Origin: Deltaproteobacteria bacterium
GTDB lineage: Bacteria; Desulfobacterota; Desulfomonilia; UBA1062
Length of the DNA stretch: 64,000 bases
NCBI GenBank assembly: GCA_029547185.1
Contig: JAKPPU010000067.1
Location: forward strand, 78,510-142,509
Direction of reading: 5' to 3'
The position numbers and the translations under genes were made by a program. Within the stretch, counting starts at the first letter, position 1. Every line of letters begins with the position of its first letter. The notes below the pieces were generated by a model. It worked only from the letters and a program-made list of their open reading frames with translations. It ran no database searches and was not told where the DNA came from. Below are positions 42,466-51,425 of this stretch, in pieces.

Positions 42466-43188
42466 TTAGTGTTTCTTGATACGGAAAATAAAACCCAAAC
42501 TCATGACCGAGATTATGGGAGCCAAGGCTATCAGCGCCACCAGACCCAAACCCTGGACGACGGGGCTCTGATTTCCCACGGAAGAAGATATACCTAAAGC
42601 AAAGGCCAGAAGAAAGGAATTTGCCAGCGGGCCTGTGGCGACGCCCCCGGCATCGACCGCGATGGACAGGAAATCCCTGTCGCTGAACCAGATGATTACG
42701 AGCACAAAGCTGTATCCCGGTATCAGGATATAGAGCAGGGGAATATCGTATCCGATCCGAAGCATCCCCAGGCTTACAGCCGCTGCAACACCGATGCAGA
42801 CTGTGTACAGCACGGTTGATTGTCGGATTGATCCGTTCGAGGTTTCCTCAACCTGGTCTGCCAGTATGCGTACGGAGGGCTCTCCCCAGGTCGTGAGAAA
42901 TCCGAGAACAAAACCGATAGGAACCAAAAGCCATTTGCTGTGCAGTGCACCGAGGGCCTCTCCCAGAACCTTGCCGAACGGCAGAAAAGCAACGCTCACT
43001 CCCTGGAGAAACAGGAGAAGGCCAAGGGAAGCCAGGGCGGTTCCCGTGAGAATGTTCAGCGCATACCTCCTGGGCAATCTGAGCATGAGGAGCTGGAAGG
43101 CGATGAAGATCACCACTAATGGCAGCGTGGCCTCAATGACACTCTGCAGATTACCAGGGAAGTCATGAAAGATGTCGATTCCGCTCAA
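42466..43188 (-). CDS. DUF1538 family membrane protein
   Basis: Multi-TM; FVLGFLTTWGEPSVRILADQVEETSNGSIRQSTVLYTVCIGVAAAVSLGMLRI; DAGGVATGPLANSFLLAFALGISS. Confidence 0.85.
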   Translation of the reverse strand: MSGIDIFHDFPGNLQSVIEATLPLVVIFIAFQLLMLRLPRRYALNILTGTALASLGLLLFLQGVSVAFLPFGKVLGEALGALHSKWLLVPIGFVLGFLTTWGEPSVRILADQVEETSNGSIRQSTVLYTVCIGVAAAVSLGMLRIGYDIPLLYILIPGYSFVLVIIWFSDRDFLSIAVDAGGVATGPLANSFLLAFALGISSSVGNQSPVVQGLGLVALIALAPIISVMSLGFIFRIKKH

Positions 43189-43877
43189 CTCAGGATGATC
43201 CCCATGATCATTATGGCAATGATCGGCCCTATGGAAGCGAACCCGAGCAGTCCGAAGCCTTCGGACACGGATGCCCTGCCCGCAAGGACCGAGCTCAAGC
43301 CCAGGGCAAGCGAGATCACCACCGGTGTGGTCAGGGCACCAGTAGTCACGCTGCCTGCATCGTATGCCAGCGGGACGAACTCCGAAGGCGTGAAAAAGGA
43401 GAGCAGGATGATCAGTGCGTATGAAGCTGCAAGCAGATAGACCATCCTGACCCCGAACACGATCCGGAGCATTGCAATGGCAACGAAGAACCCCACACCT
43501 ACGGCAACGACGTATAAGACCATGCTCCTGGGTATTTCGCCATGCGAGACAGCATCAACCTGCTTCGACAATACCTGCACGTCCGGTTCGGCAAGGGTTG
43601 CTGCGAATCCCAGCAGAAAAGCGACCGCTGCGATCAGAAACAGCGAGTTCCTCTTCGGCAGTTCGGCCCCGATGAATCTTCCCATGCGCAGAATCCCGAT
43701 GTCTATTCCCAGGAAGAAGAGCATCAGGCCACCTACTGCCATGAGCGATCCTATGAGAAACTGGATAAATAAAGAGGCAGGTGCCTTGACCAGGACAAAC
43801 TGGAGAATGCAGACGACAGCAACCAGGGGCGCTATTGCCTTGATCACCTCGAAAAGTCTTTCTCTGAGCACGAGCAT
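43185..43877 (-). CDS. DUF1538 family membrane protein (paralogue)
   Basis: FLLGFAATLAEPDVQVLSKQVDAVSHGEIPRSMVLYVVAVGVGFFVAIAMLRI; DAGSVTTGALTTPVVISLALGLSS; 4-nt overlap with the downstream gene. Confidence 0.85.
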   Translation of the reverse strand: MLVLRERLFEVIKAIAPLVAVVCILQFVLVKAPASLFIQFLIGSLMAVGGLMLFFLGIDIGILRMGRFIGAELPKRNSLFLIAAVAFLLGFAATLAEPDVQVLSKQVDAVSHGEIPRSMVLYVVAVGVGFFVAIAMLRIVFGVRMVYLLAASYALIILLSFFTPSEFVPLAYDAGSVTTGALTTPVVISLALGLSSVLAGRASVSEGFGLLGFASIGPIIAIMIMGIILS

Positions 43878-44267
43878 CCGGCCTCCCTGCTATACAAGAC
43901 TTAATGGATGCCCGGAATATCTCAAATCCCTTCTCTTCAAGCATGCGACGTGCAGCGCCGGGATACGCCGCAGAACCTCCGAAGGCCTGCACGTTTCATT
44001 CAACGCTGTTGAACATTCCATTGAATGAAGCATGGCCGCAAGAGGGTTCCCGAGGTTGAAGGGCCGGCTTCAGCTCGGTCAATAATCTAATAAATCAATA
44101 TATTATAGAATCTTTTCACTGCCGGCTCATCTGGCACGCTGTATGCGATAACGAATTCGTACAGCAGGATCAGGGAAAGGCTTGGACAGCTTAAGGAGGG
44201 TTTACCGCAACCACTGTATCTCGTATACAGGCAGACGTACTGGGATTTTCCCTTGGGGTGTAAGGCT

Positions 44268-44804
44268 ATGAGAACCTTGTTCTTGGACGCATGCGCAATG
44301 GAGAAATACTTCCTTCCGGAAAACGGCAGTGAGCTCATGCACTGGCTCTGCTCAAAGAAGGCTATCCTGTGCGGAGTACGGTGCATATCGAGCCCGAAGG
44401 TCAGACTGGATTTCTTTCATGCGATAGAGGAGAAATGCCGGTCGGGCCAGATCTCACAGGACCAGGCTGATCGGATAAAGACAAAAGCTTCGGACTTGTT
44501 CGAGAAGCTGATTCAGGGCAACGGAGAAGTCCCCCTTCACGCTCCGGCAGGCGAGAACGTTACTGCGGACGAGATGGCTGAACGCCACAAGCTCACGATC
44601 GGCAAACACAACTGGGATATGGACCGCATCGAGACGATCGTGAGCAACTTAAGCTTTCTCACGAAGGTTCCGAAGCTGCAGGTGGTCACCCCTGATGAGG
44701 GGTTCGGCGAGATCTTAGCGCTTGAAGGGTATGGCGTCATAAATCCCGAGGCCATGAAGTTGGGAGAGCTCCTCGAGGAATGGGCAGCTGAATCCTCGCA
44801 TTAA
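44268..44804 (+). CDS. Hypothetical protein, possibly PIN-like
   Basis: MRTLFLDACAMEKYFLPE... (N-terminal LxLDA), C-terminal LQVVTPDEGFGEILALEGYGVINPEAM. Confidence 0.55.
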   Translation: MRTLFLDACAMEKYFLPENGSELMHWLCSKKAILCGVRCISSPKVRLDFFHAIEEKCRSGQISQDQADRIKTKASDLFEKLIQGNGEVPLHAPAGENVTADEMAERHKLTIGKHNWDMDRIETIVSNLSFLTKVPKLQVVTPDEGFGEILALEGYGVINPEAMKLGELLEEWAAESSH

Positions 44805-45140
44805 GGGCCTGGTGCTCCCTTCCGACGGCACATAACGCCATCCGGAAGAGAAGTTCCCAAGCGGCCGCATGCCTGCCGGCCGGCTTCTGCCGCTTGTTTC
44901 CCGACTGTCGGGCATCCTCTGATGCAGGTATCGCAGGCGATCCGGGAGCCACAGCCTGCTCAGCGCTGTCATAGCGTTTTCTTCCCGACCGCCATCAAGC
45001 CTGGAAGCACGCGGGCCGGGCACGTCTGCTCCGGTGAAAATGGGCTTGACTCACAGGTCAATCTGGCGTTTATCATATCGTTGTCATCAATACATAAGAA
45101 TTACAATATCATATACTTACTTCACGGAAGAGGAGGCGCG

Positions 45141-45686
45141 ATGGCGAGAAAACAGGAAGAGACCTTCGGCAGAAAGATCAGGAACCTCCGGGAGGAAAAG
45201 GGCGTCTCCCTCGATGCGCTCTCGCGGGAGACAGGCTATCCCGCCGAGGTGCTCAAAGACGTCGAAGAGGGAAAGATCGCCCCGCCTGTCGCCCTGGTGC
45301 TCCAGCTCGGCAGGACCTTCAAGATGGATATCGAGCAGATTCAGGGCGGCGAGGACAAGCAGGCATCGAAGAGGCGCGCCAAGAGCCACAAGAAGCGCGT
45401 CGCGTCGTATGCCTATGCCCCGCTCACCCGGCCGGGCGAGGAAAAGCACCTGCGGGCCTACCGGGTCACCATCAATGCGCAGACTCAGCACAAGGGCGTC
45501 GAGTACCACCACGAGGGAGAGGAGTTCGTCTATGTCCTCTCCGGCGGCCTCAAGATCCAGGTCGGGCAGAACGTGAGCATGCTCGAAGAAGGCGAGAGCA
45601 TCACCTTCGATTCCTCGCTCCATCACGCGCTCAGCAATCCCACCGACGAAAAGGCCGAGCTTCTGGTCGTCATCTATGTGCCGTGA
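45141..45686 (+). CDS. XRE family transcriptional regulator with cupin domain
   Basis: HTH FGRKIRNLREEKGVSLDALSRETGYPAEVLKDVEEGKIAP; cupin HHEGEEFVYVLSGGLKIQVGQNVSMLEEGESITFDSSLHHALSN; RBS GAGGAGG. Confidence 0.92.
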   Translation: MARKQEETFGRKIRNLREEKGVSLDALSRETGYPAEVLKDVEEGKIAPPVALVLQLGRTFKMDIEQIQGGEDKQASKRRAKSHKKRVASYAYAPLTRPGEEKHLRAYRVTINAQTQHKGVEYHHEGEEFVYVLSGGLKIQVGQNVSMLEEGESITFDSSLHHALSNPTDEKAELLVVIYVP

Positions 45687-45695
45687 GGAGGTCAT

Positions 45696-46835
45696 ATGTC
45701 ATTTCATCTAACCGCTGAACAGAAGATGGTCGGTCTCATGGCAAGGGACTTTGCCAAGAAAGAGATCGAGCCCTTTGCATCGAAATGGGAAAAAGAAGAG
45801 ACCTTCCCCCTGCCTGCCGTGAAAAAGATGGGGACTCTGGGCCTGCTCGGCATGATGGTCCCGACGGAATACGGCGGCTCCGGCGCGGGAGCGGTGAGCT
45901 ACTGCCTCGCTCTCCAGGAGATCGCCTATGCCTGCGCCTCTACCGCCGTTACCATGTCGGTCGCCAACCTCTCCACGGAGCCCCTCCTCAAGTTCGGAAA
46001 CCAGGAGCAGAAGGAGAAGTACCTCACCCGCCTCGCAAGCGGCGAGATGCTCGGGTGCTTTGCCCTCACCGAGCCCTCCGCGGGGTCTGATCCGGGCGGC
46101 CTGCAGATCAAGGCCGAGGATAAAGGGGACCATTACCTCGTCAACGGGACGAAGATCTTCATAACCCACGGCGGCTATGCCGACCTCGTCAACCTCATCG
46201 CCCGGACAGGGCCTGACAAGGGAAACAAAGACCTCTCCGCATTCATCGTGGAGAAGGGAACCCCGGGCTTTTCCGTGGGCGCCAAGGAGGACAAGTTGGG
46301 ACTCCGGGCATCGAACACCGTCGAGCTCATCTTCGAAGACTGCAAAATACCGAAGGAGAACCTCGTGGGAAGGCTGGGGCAAGGGTTCAAGATCGCCATG
46401 ACGGCGCTGGACAGCGGACGCATCGGCATCGCCTCTCAGGCCTTGGGGATCGCCCGCGCGTGCATGAACGAGGCAGTGAGGTACGCCAAGGAGAGAAAGC
46501 AGTTCGGCAGGCTCATCAGCTCGTTCCAGGCCATCCAGTGGATGATCGCCGACATGGCGACCGGCATCGAGGCAGCCGGCCTGCTCGTCCTTTCCGCTGC
46601 AGACCTCAAGGACCAGGGCCTGCCCTTCACGAGGGAGGCTTCGATGGCCAAGCTCTTCGCTTCGGAGCTTGCCAACAGGGTCGCCTACAATGCGCTGCAG
46701 ATCCACGGCGGCTACGGCTACACCAAGGAGTTCAAGATCGAGAGGCTGGCCCGGGATGCACGGGCGACGACCATCTACGAAGGCACGTCCGAGGTCCAGC
46801 GGATCGTCATTGCCCGGGACGTGCTCAAGGACTGA
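45696..46835 (+). CDS. Acyl-CoA dehydrogenase
   Basis: CFALTEPSAGSDPGGLQIKAED, ALQIHGGYGYTKEFKIERLARDARATTIYEGTSEVQRIVIAR. Confidence 0.96.
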   Translation: MSFHLTAEQKMVGLMARDFAKKEIEPFASKWEKEETFPLPAVKKMGTLGLLGMMVPTEYGGSGAGAVSYCLALQEIAYACASTAVTMSVANLSTEPLLKFGNQEQKEKYLTRLASGEMLGCFALTEPSAGSDPGGLQIKAEDKGDHYLVNGTKIFITHGGYADLVNLIARTGPDKGNKDLSAFIVEKGTPGFSVGAKEDKLGLRASNTVELIFEDCKIPKENLVGRLGQGFKIAMTALDSGRIGIASQALGIARACMNEAVRYAKERKQFGRLISSFQAIQWMIADMATGIEAAGLLVLSAADLKDQGLPFTREASMAKLFASELANRVAYNALQIHGGYGYTKEFKIERLARDARATTIYEGTSEVQRIVIARDVLKD

Positions 46836-47154
46836 CCGCATCAGGATAAAGCGGAAGACAGGGGCAGGCCGATGTATCGGTCGGTCTGTCCTCGGGAAGA
46901 GTCCGGTTGTCTTTCCATGATTGTGTTGTTATAATTTTACTCGCTTGCTATGAAGAGCATCCGGGTTACGGTACGTCCTGAGCGCCTCGGTCTTAAGAGC
47001 GATATGTGACTTTTGATAAGGAGATTCTGCAGCCCTGCAGCTCGTCATTGTTGAAGCCTTTCACGAACCCGGCACCGATTGAGATCATCACCCGGCAGAA
47101 GATCATGCCGGGGGCTGCTGCGGAATCGGATGCTGAAAGGAGAAGCGACAGGGG

Positions 47155-48093
47155 ATGCAAAGCACCGAAGATGAAATCCTGAAACGACCGCTCATCCTCG
47201 ACATCAAGGGAAACTCCCTTGATGATGGACCGGGTATCCGCAGCGTGATCTTCTTCAAAGGCTGCCCGCTTTCATGTGTGTGGTGCCACAACCCGGAGAG
47301 CAAATCAGCGAACGCCGAGATCTCCTTCGATCCGAAGGAGTGCATCGGCTGCGATACCTGCGCAAAAGCCTGCGGACGGGCGGCCCTGTCGAGGGACAAC
47401 CCCTTGTATATCGACCGGCAGAGGTGCAGCCTCTGCTTCGACTGCGTCGATGTCTGTCCGTCCGGTGCATTGAGCAGAGTGGGACGGGAGATGAGCATCG
47501 ACGAGATCGTGTCGAAGGTGAGCATGGACAAGCCTTTCTTCGACACCTCGGGTGGGGGCGTGACGCTCTCCGGAGGGGAGCCGACCTTGTTCATGGGGTT
47601 CGTCTCACTCCTGCTCGAATCCCTCAAGGCAAACGGCATCAGCACGCTCATTGAAACCTGCGGACAGTTCGATTTCGAGAAGTTCATGGATGCGCTCTAT
47701 CCGAACCTCGAGGCCATCTACTATGACATCAAGCTGTTCGATGGCGATGCCCACGAGCGGTACTGCGGGGCTTCGAACGCCCGGATCCTCGAGAATTTAG
47801 CCAGGCTCTGCCCAGTGGCGCGAGCGGGCGGAAAGATACTCCTTCCCCGGATACCGCTCATACCCGGCATCACGGATACGGTGGAGAACATATCCGGGAT
47901 CGCGGGCTTTCTCCGCTCTCTCGGCGTGAACAAGGCAGCGCTGATGGCTTACAACCCCCTCTGGCATGAGAAGTGCGCCAAGATCGGGGCTCGCGATCCC
48001 CTGGGGACAGACCGGCTCATGAGCTCCTGGCCTGCTCAGGAACGGATGGTGCGCTGCAAGAAGATCCTCAGCCGGGAAGGCATCGAGTCATGA
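47155..48093 (+). CDS. Glycyl-radical enzyme activating protein (radical SAM with 2x4Fe-4S insert)
   Basis: DDGPGIRSVIFFKGCPLSCVWCHNPES; CIGCDTCAKACG; CSLCFDCVDVCP; TLSGGEPTLF. Confidence 0.92.
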   Translation: MQSTEDEILKRPLILDIKGNSLDDGPGIRSVIFFKGCPLSCVWCHNPESKSANAEISFDPKECIGCDTCAKACGRAALSRDNPLYIDRQRCSLCFDCVDVCPSGALSRVGREMSIDEIVSKVSMDKPFFDTSGGGVTLSGGEPTLFMGFVSLLLESLKANGISTLIETCGQFDFEKFMDALYPNLEAIYYDIKLFDGDAHERYCGASNARILENLARLCPVARAGGKILLPRIPLIPGITDTVENISGIAGFLRSLGVNKAALMAYNPLWHEKCAKIGARDPLGTDRLMSSWPAQERMVRCKKILSREGIES

Positions 48094-48144
48094 ACCACGT
48101 ACCAGAATGTTGAATATATAAAAATTGAGAAGGAGGGTTCACTG

Positions 48145-49395
48145 ATGAAGGGAGTGATGTTCGATTACAATATCCCCAAGATCGCTCTGAAAAAGATCGG
48201 CATCGGAGGCGATTTCAGCCTGGTCAAGTACAGCGACGCCTGGCCGGTGCCGAAGATCGTGCACGGAGACCAGGTCATCGTAAAAACCTCCCTGGCCGGC
48301 ATCTGTGCATCCGACCTGCATCAGATAACCGCCACGATGTCCCTGTATGCGAGCATCATGGCATCGCCCGTCAATCCCATGCCCATGGGCCATGAGGCCA
48401 TGGGAGTAGTTGCGGAGGCCGGGCTTGAGGTCAGCGGTTTGCGGCCCGGGGACCGGGTCGTGTACAACCCCGTGAACCGGTGCTCTTTCTACGGGTTCGA
48501 CCCCTGCCCGAGCTGCAGGAGAGGCAACTATCAGCACTGCTTCTGCCTGCTCGGCGTCGGAGACGGAAGCAGCCGCGAGCAGAAGTACGGCGGAAGGCGC
48601 AAGTTCGGCGGCTTCGGGTCCGGCGGTTTCAGCGAGTACATGCTCGGATTCGAAAGGCAGTTTCACCGGGTGGCCGACCACGTTCCAGACGAGGCGGCAG
48701 TACTCACCGAACCTTTCACCATTGCCCTGCACGGCGTCGCACGCCATATGCCCAGGCATGACGATACGGTGGTCGTGGTGGGGGCGGGCATCATCGGCCT
48801 GCTCACCATAAAGGCGCTGAGGGCACTGGGCTCGAAAAGCCGGATCATCTCGCTCGCCCGCTACCCCATGCAGGCGGATATGGCAAAGAGGCTCGGGGCG
48901 AGCGAGGTCGTATCGGAGCGGGATAACAAGAAGCTCTATACGAAAATCGCCGATGCAACCGGCGGCTCGCTCTTCTCGCCGCTCATGAGCAAGCGCGTTC
49001 TCTACGGCAACAAAGGCCCCGACATCATCTACGACTGCGTGGCTACGGAAGCCACGGTGGACGACGATCTGAGGCTCGTGAGGAGCAACGGAAAGGTCGT
49101 GCTCATCGGCATGGATTTCAATTTCACCAAAAAGGTGGACTGGTCGCTGGCGGTCTGGAAGGAGATCGAGGTAACCGGCGCCCTCTTCTCGGGCAGGGAA
49201 ACCTGCGAGGAGGGAGAGATCGACGCCTTCGACCTGGCCGTCGATCTCATATCGCGAGATCCGGCCGGCTTTTCCGGCCTGGTATCGCACACCTTCCCGG
49301 TCGAGCAGTATCAGGAGGCGATCCGGTGCTTCCGCTCGAAGAAGAAGAACAACGCCATCAAGGTGGCCCTCGACTTTCGGGTCGGACCAAGATAA
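48145..49395 (+). CDS. Zinc-binding alcohol dehydrogenase (MDR superfamily)
   Basis: TSLAGICASDLHQI, MGHEAMGVVAEAG, CPSCRRGNYQHC, VVVGAGIIGLLTIKAL. Confidence 0.9.
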   Translation: MKGVMFDYNIPKIALKKIGIGGDFSLVKYSDAWPVPKIVHGDQVIVKTSLAGICASDLHQITATMSLYASIMASPVNPMPMGHEAMGVVAEAGLEVSGLRPGDRVVYNPVNRCSFYGFDPCPSCRRGNYQHCFCLLGVGDGSSREQKYGGRRKFGGFGSGGFSEYMLGFERQFHRVADHVPDEAAVLTEPFTIALHGVARHMPRHDDTVVVVGAGIIGLLTIKALRALGSKSRIISLARYPMQADMAKRLGASEVVSERDNKKLYTKIADATGGSLFSPLMSKRVLYGNKGPDIIYDCVATEATVDDDLRLVRSNGKVVLIGMDFNFTKKVDWSLAVWKEIEVTGALFSGRETCEEGEIDAFDLAVDLISRDPAGFSGLVSHTFPVEQYQEAIRCFRSKKKNNAIKVALDFRVGPR

Positions 49396-49540
49396 CCTCC
49401 TGATTTCAGCCATGATAAGCCCGGGAAAATACCCTTTCCCGGGCTTAAACACCATTTTTTCAGCAGAAATCCCTCTCCAAGGAAACAACCTGCACAACAG
49501 CTTTCTTAAACTCCTGTTTTGGGCGCCGGAAACGACCTTC
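49372..49540. repeat. ~168-bp imperfect direct repeat, copy 1 (overlaps the dehydrogenase stop)
   Basis: GACTTTCGGGTCGGACCAAGATAACCTCCTGATTTCAG..CTTTCTTAAACTCCTGTTTTGGGCG matches 51005-51172 with few differences. Confidence 0.9.
49417..49460 (+). terminator. Hairpin plus T-run terminator downstream of the dehydrogenase
   Basis: AAGCCCGGGAAA-ATACCC-TTTCCCGGGCTT (perfect 12-bp stem), then AAACACCATTTTTT. Confidence 0.75.
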
Positions 49541-49632
49541 CAGGATCTTTTAACCCCACTTTCATGACCATCCTCGATCAGTGTGTACAGTCATCAAGAA
49601 AAAATCATTCCCGTACGTCCCGGAGAGATGCC

Positions 49633-50754
49633 TCACCCGGCCCTGGAGAAGGACTCCTCATTGTCGTGCAGCCAGCCTTCCTGGGGATGCACCATCCTGC
49701 TGAAGAACTTCCCGGAGTTCGCGGGGTCTTTGGCCTGGTGAAACTTGAAGAACATCTCGTCGCCCTTTTTCCCGACGATTTCGATCTTGCCCTTCTTGTG
49801 CGACATGACGAGCCGGAACCTTTTGCTGTGCCCGTTGAGCATTCTTTTCGCCTCCTCCACAATCTCATACGCCTGGTGGAGAGGCACCTGGAAATGATGC
49901 TTCACACGCTTGACCGGCCGGCACTGGAACACGTAATACGGGTTCACCCCGATGCGCACCAGGCCGTTCTGCAGGGCTGCAAGCGATTCCGGGTTGTCGT
50001 TCACCCTTCGCAGGAGCACGGACTGGTTGTTCACCACCACCCCGGCGCGCAGGAGACAGTCGATCGCGGCGACCGCCTCATCCGTTATCTCCCGGGGGTG
50101 ATTGAACTGGGTCACCACGAAGAGCCTTCTGTCGGCGCGCGAATGCCTTCGCAGAAGCTGCAGAAAATCGGTGTCGTCGATGATCCGGTGCGGAAGGGTG
50201 ACAGGGATGCGCGAGCCGAACCTGATGAAGGAGAGATGCCTGATGTCTGAGAGCATCTCCAGGAACCGGGCAATCAGAGACGTGCTCAAGACAAAGGGGT
50301 CGCCTCCGGATACGAGCACGTTGTTGATCTCGCTGTGCTGCCGGATGTAGGAGGCGGCGTCGTCGAACCGCCTCAGCAGCTCGTCGTTCGGCAGCCCCAC
50401 CAGCCGCTTTCTGAAGCAGTGCCTGCAGTACATGGCGCACCGGTTCGTCGAGATGATGACGGCTGTCTGCGAGTACTTGTGCTGGAGTCCCGGCATCCTC
50501 GTATTGTCTTTCTCGCCGCTGGTGTCGTAGCTTCCCATGAGGTTGAGCTCGTCGACGCTCGGCACGGCCATGGCCCGCACCGGATCATCCGGGTCGCAGG
50601 GATCGATCAGGGAGAGATAGTAGGGCGGCACGCGCATGGGATGGTGCTCCACCACCTTTTTCAGCCGGGTTTTTTCCCGCGAGGAGATGACTATCGCCTG
50701 GGCCACGTCCTGGATGGACTCGACGCTTTCCTTCAACTGTATCTGCCAGCTCAT
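49633..50754 (-). CDS. KamA family radical SAM protein, divergent
   Basis: STNRCAMYCRHCFRKRLVG (CxxxCxxC), LVSGGDPFVLS, VFQCRPVKRVKHHFQVPLHQAYEIVEEAK. Confidence 0.9.
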   Translation of the reverse strand: MSWQIQLKESVESIQDVAQAIVISSREKTRLKKVVEHHPMRVPPYYLSLIDPCDPDDPVRAMAVPSVDELNLMGSYDTSGEKDNTRMPGLQHKYSQTAVIISTNRCAMYCRHCFRKRLVGLPNDELLRRFDDAASYIRQHSEINNVLVSGGDPFVLSTSLIARFLEMLSDIRHLSFIRFGSRIPVTLPHRIIDDTDFLQLLRRHSRADRRLFVVTQFNHPREITDEAVAAIDCLLRAGVVVNNQSVLLRRVNDNPESLAALQNGLVRIGVNPYYVFQCRPVKRVKHHFQVPLHQAYEIVEEAKRMLNGHSKRFRLVMSHKKGKIEIVGKKGDEMFFKFHQAKDPANSGKFFSRMVHPQEGWLHDNEESFSRAG

Positions 50755-51004
50755 TGAAACACCTCCTGTTCTGTTTGCTGCCGATCGGCAACGGCCTTTC
50801 CTGCAAGGCTCTTTAATTATCTAAATTTTCCGGTCGCATACAGTTAAGAACAGACAGAATAACCTACCCTGACTGAACCATTTGAGGAGAAATCGAAATA
50901 TCTCTTAATCTAATATACCAGAAACTGGCTGGACTTGCAAACATTCGTTCAGCCTGCCTGCAGTTTCAATCGGACCGGGGCAGGAATGGAAACGGCAGTT
51001 TGTG

Positions 51005-51172
51005 GACTTTCGGGTCGGACCAAGATAACCTCCTGATTTCAGACATGATAAGCCCGAGAAAATGTCCTTTCCCGGGCTTAAACACCATTTTTTTCAACAG
51101 AAATCCCTCTCCAAGAAAACAACCTGCACAACAGCTTTCTTAAACTCCTGTTTTGGGCGTCGAAAACAACAT
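51005..51172. repeat. ~168-bp imperfect direct repeat, copy 2
   Basis: Same sequence as 49372-49540, including the hairpin (51050-51079, one mismatch in the stem). Confidence 0.9.
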
Positions 51173-51243
51173 TTTCATGCTTTTATACCCCTCCTTTTGG
51201 TGGTGATCCGTCATCATTATGAATAGTTATCTTGGTCCGACCC
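51012..51243. mobile_element. Putative small non-autonomous element (MITE/REP-like) bounded by 18-bp inverted repeats
   Basis: Perfect IR GGGTCGGACCAAGATAAC (51012-51029) / GTTATCTTGGTCCGACCC (51226-51243); no ORF inside. Confidence 0.5.
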
Positions 51244-51425
51244 CGCAGCGGAGACTCCGCAGCGGAGACTAAGACCTAAAATGGTCCGACCCCAAAGACC
51301 CCATGCGAGACCGACATCCCGGAGATCGAGACCCATACCGAAGACCCAAAATTAATTTGACTTCGGGGGCCCTTGTTCTTAAGCTGGCGATGCACTCAAA
51401 GATCCTACTCCATGGAGATACAACG

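Noticed and set aside
44160-44260. Possible riboswitch-like leader upstream of the PIN-like gene
   Set aside because: Has short complementary stretches (CTGTATCTCGTATACAG) but no match I recognise to a known riboswitch core.
45708-46841. 377-aa minus-strand ORF
   Set aside because: Antisense to acyl-CoA dehydrogenase.
48139-49497. 452-aa minus-strand ORF
   Set aside because: Antisense to the zinc dehydrogenase gene.
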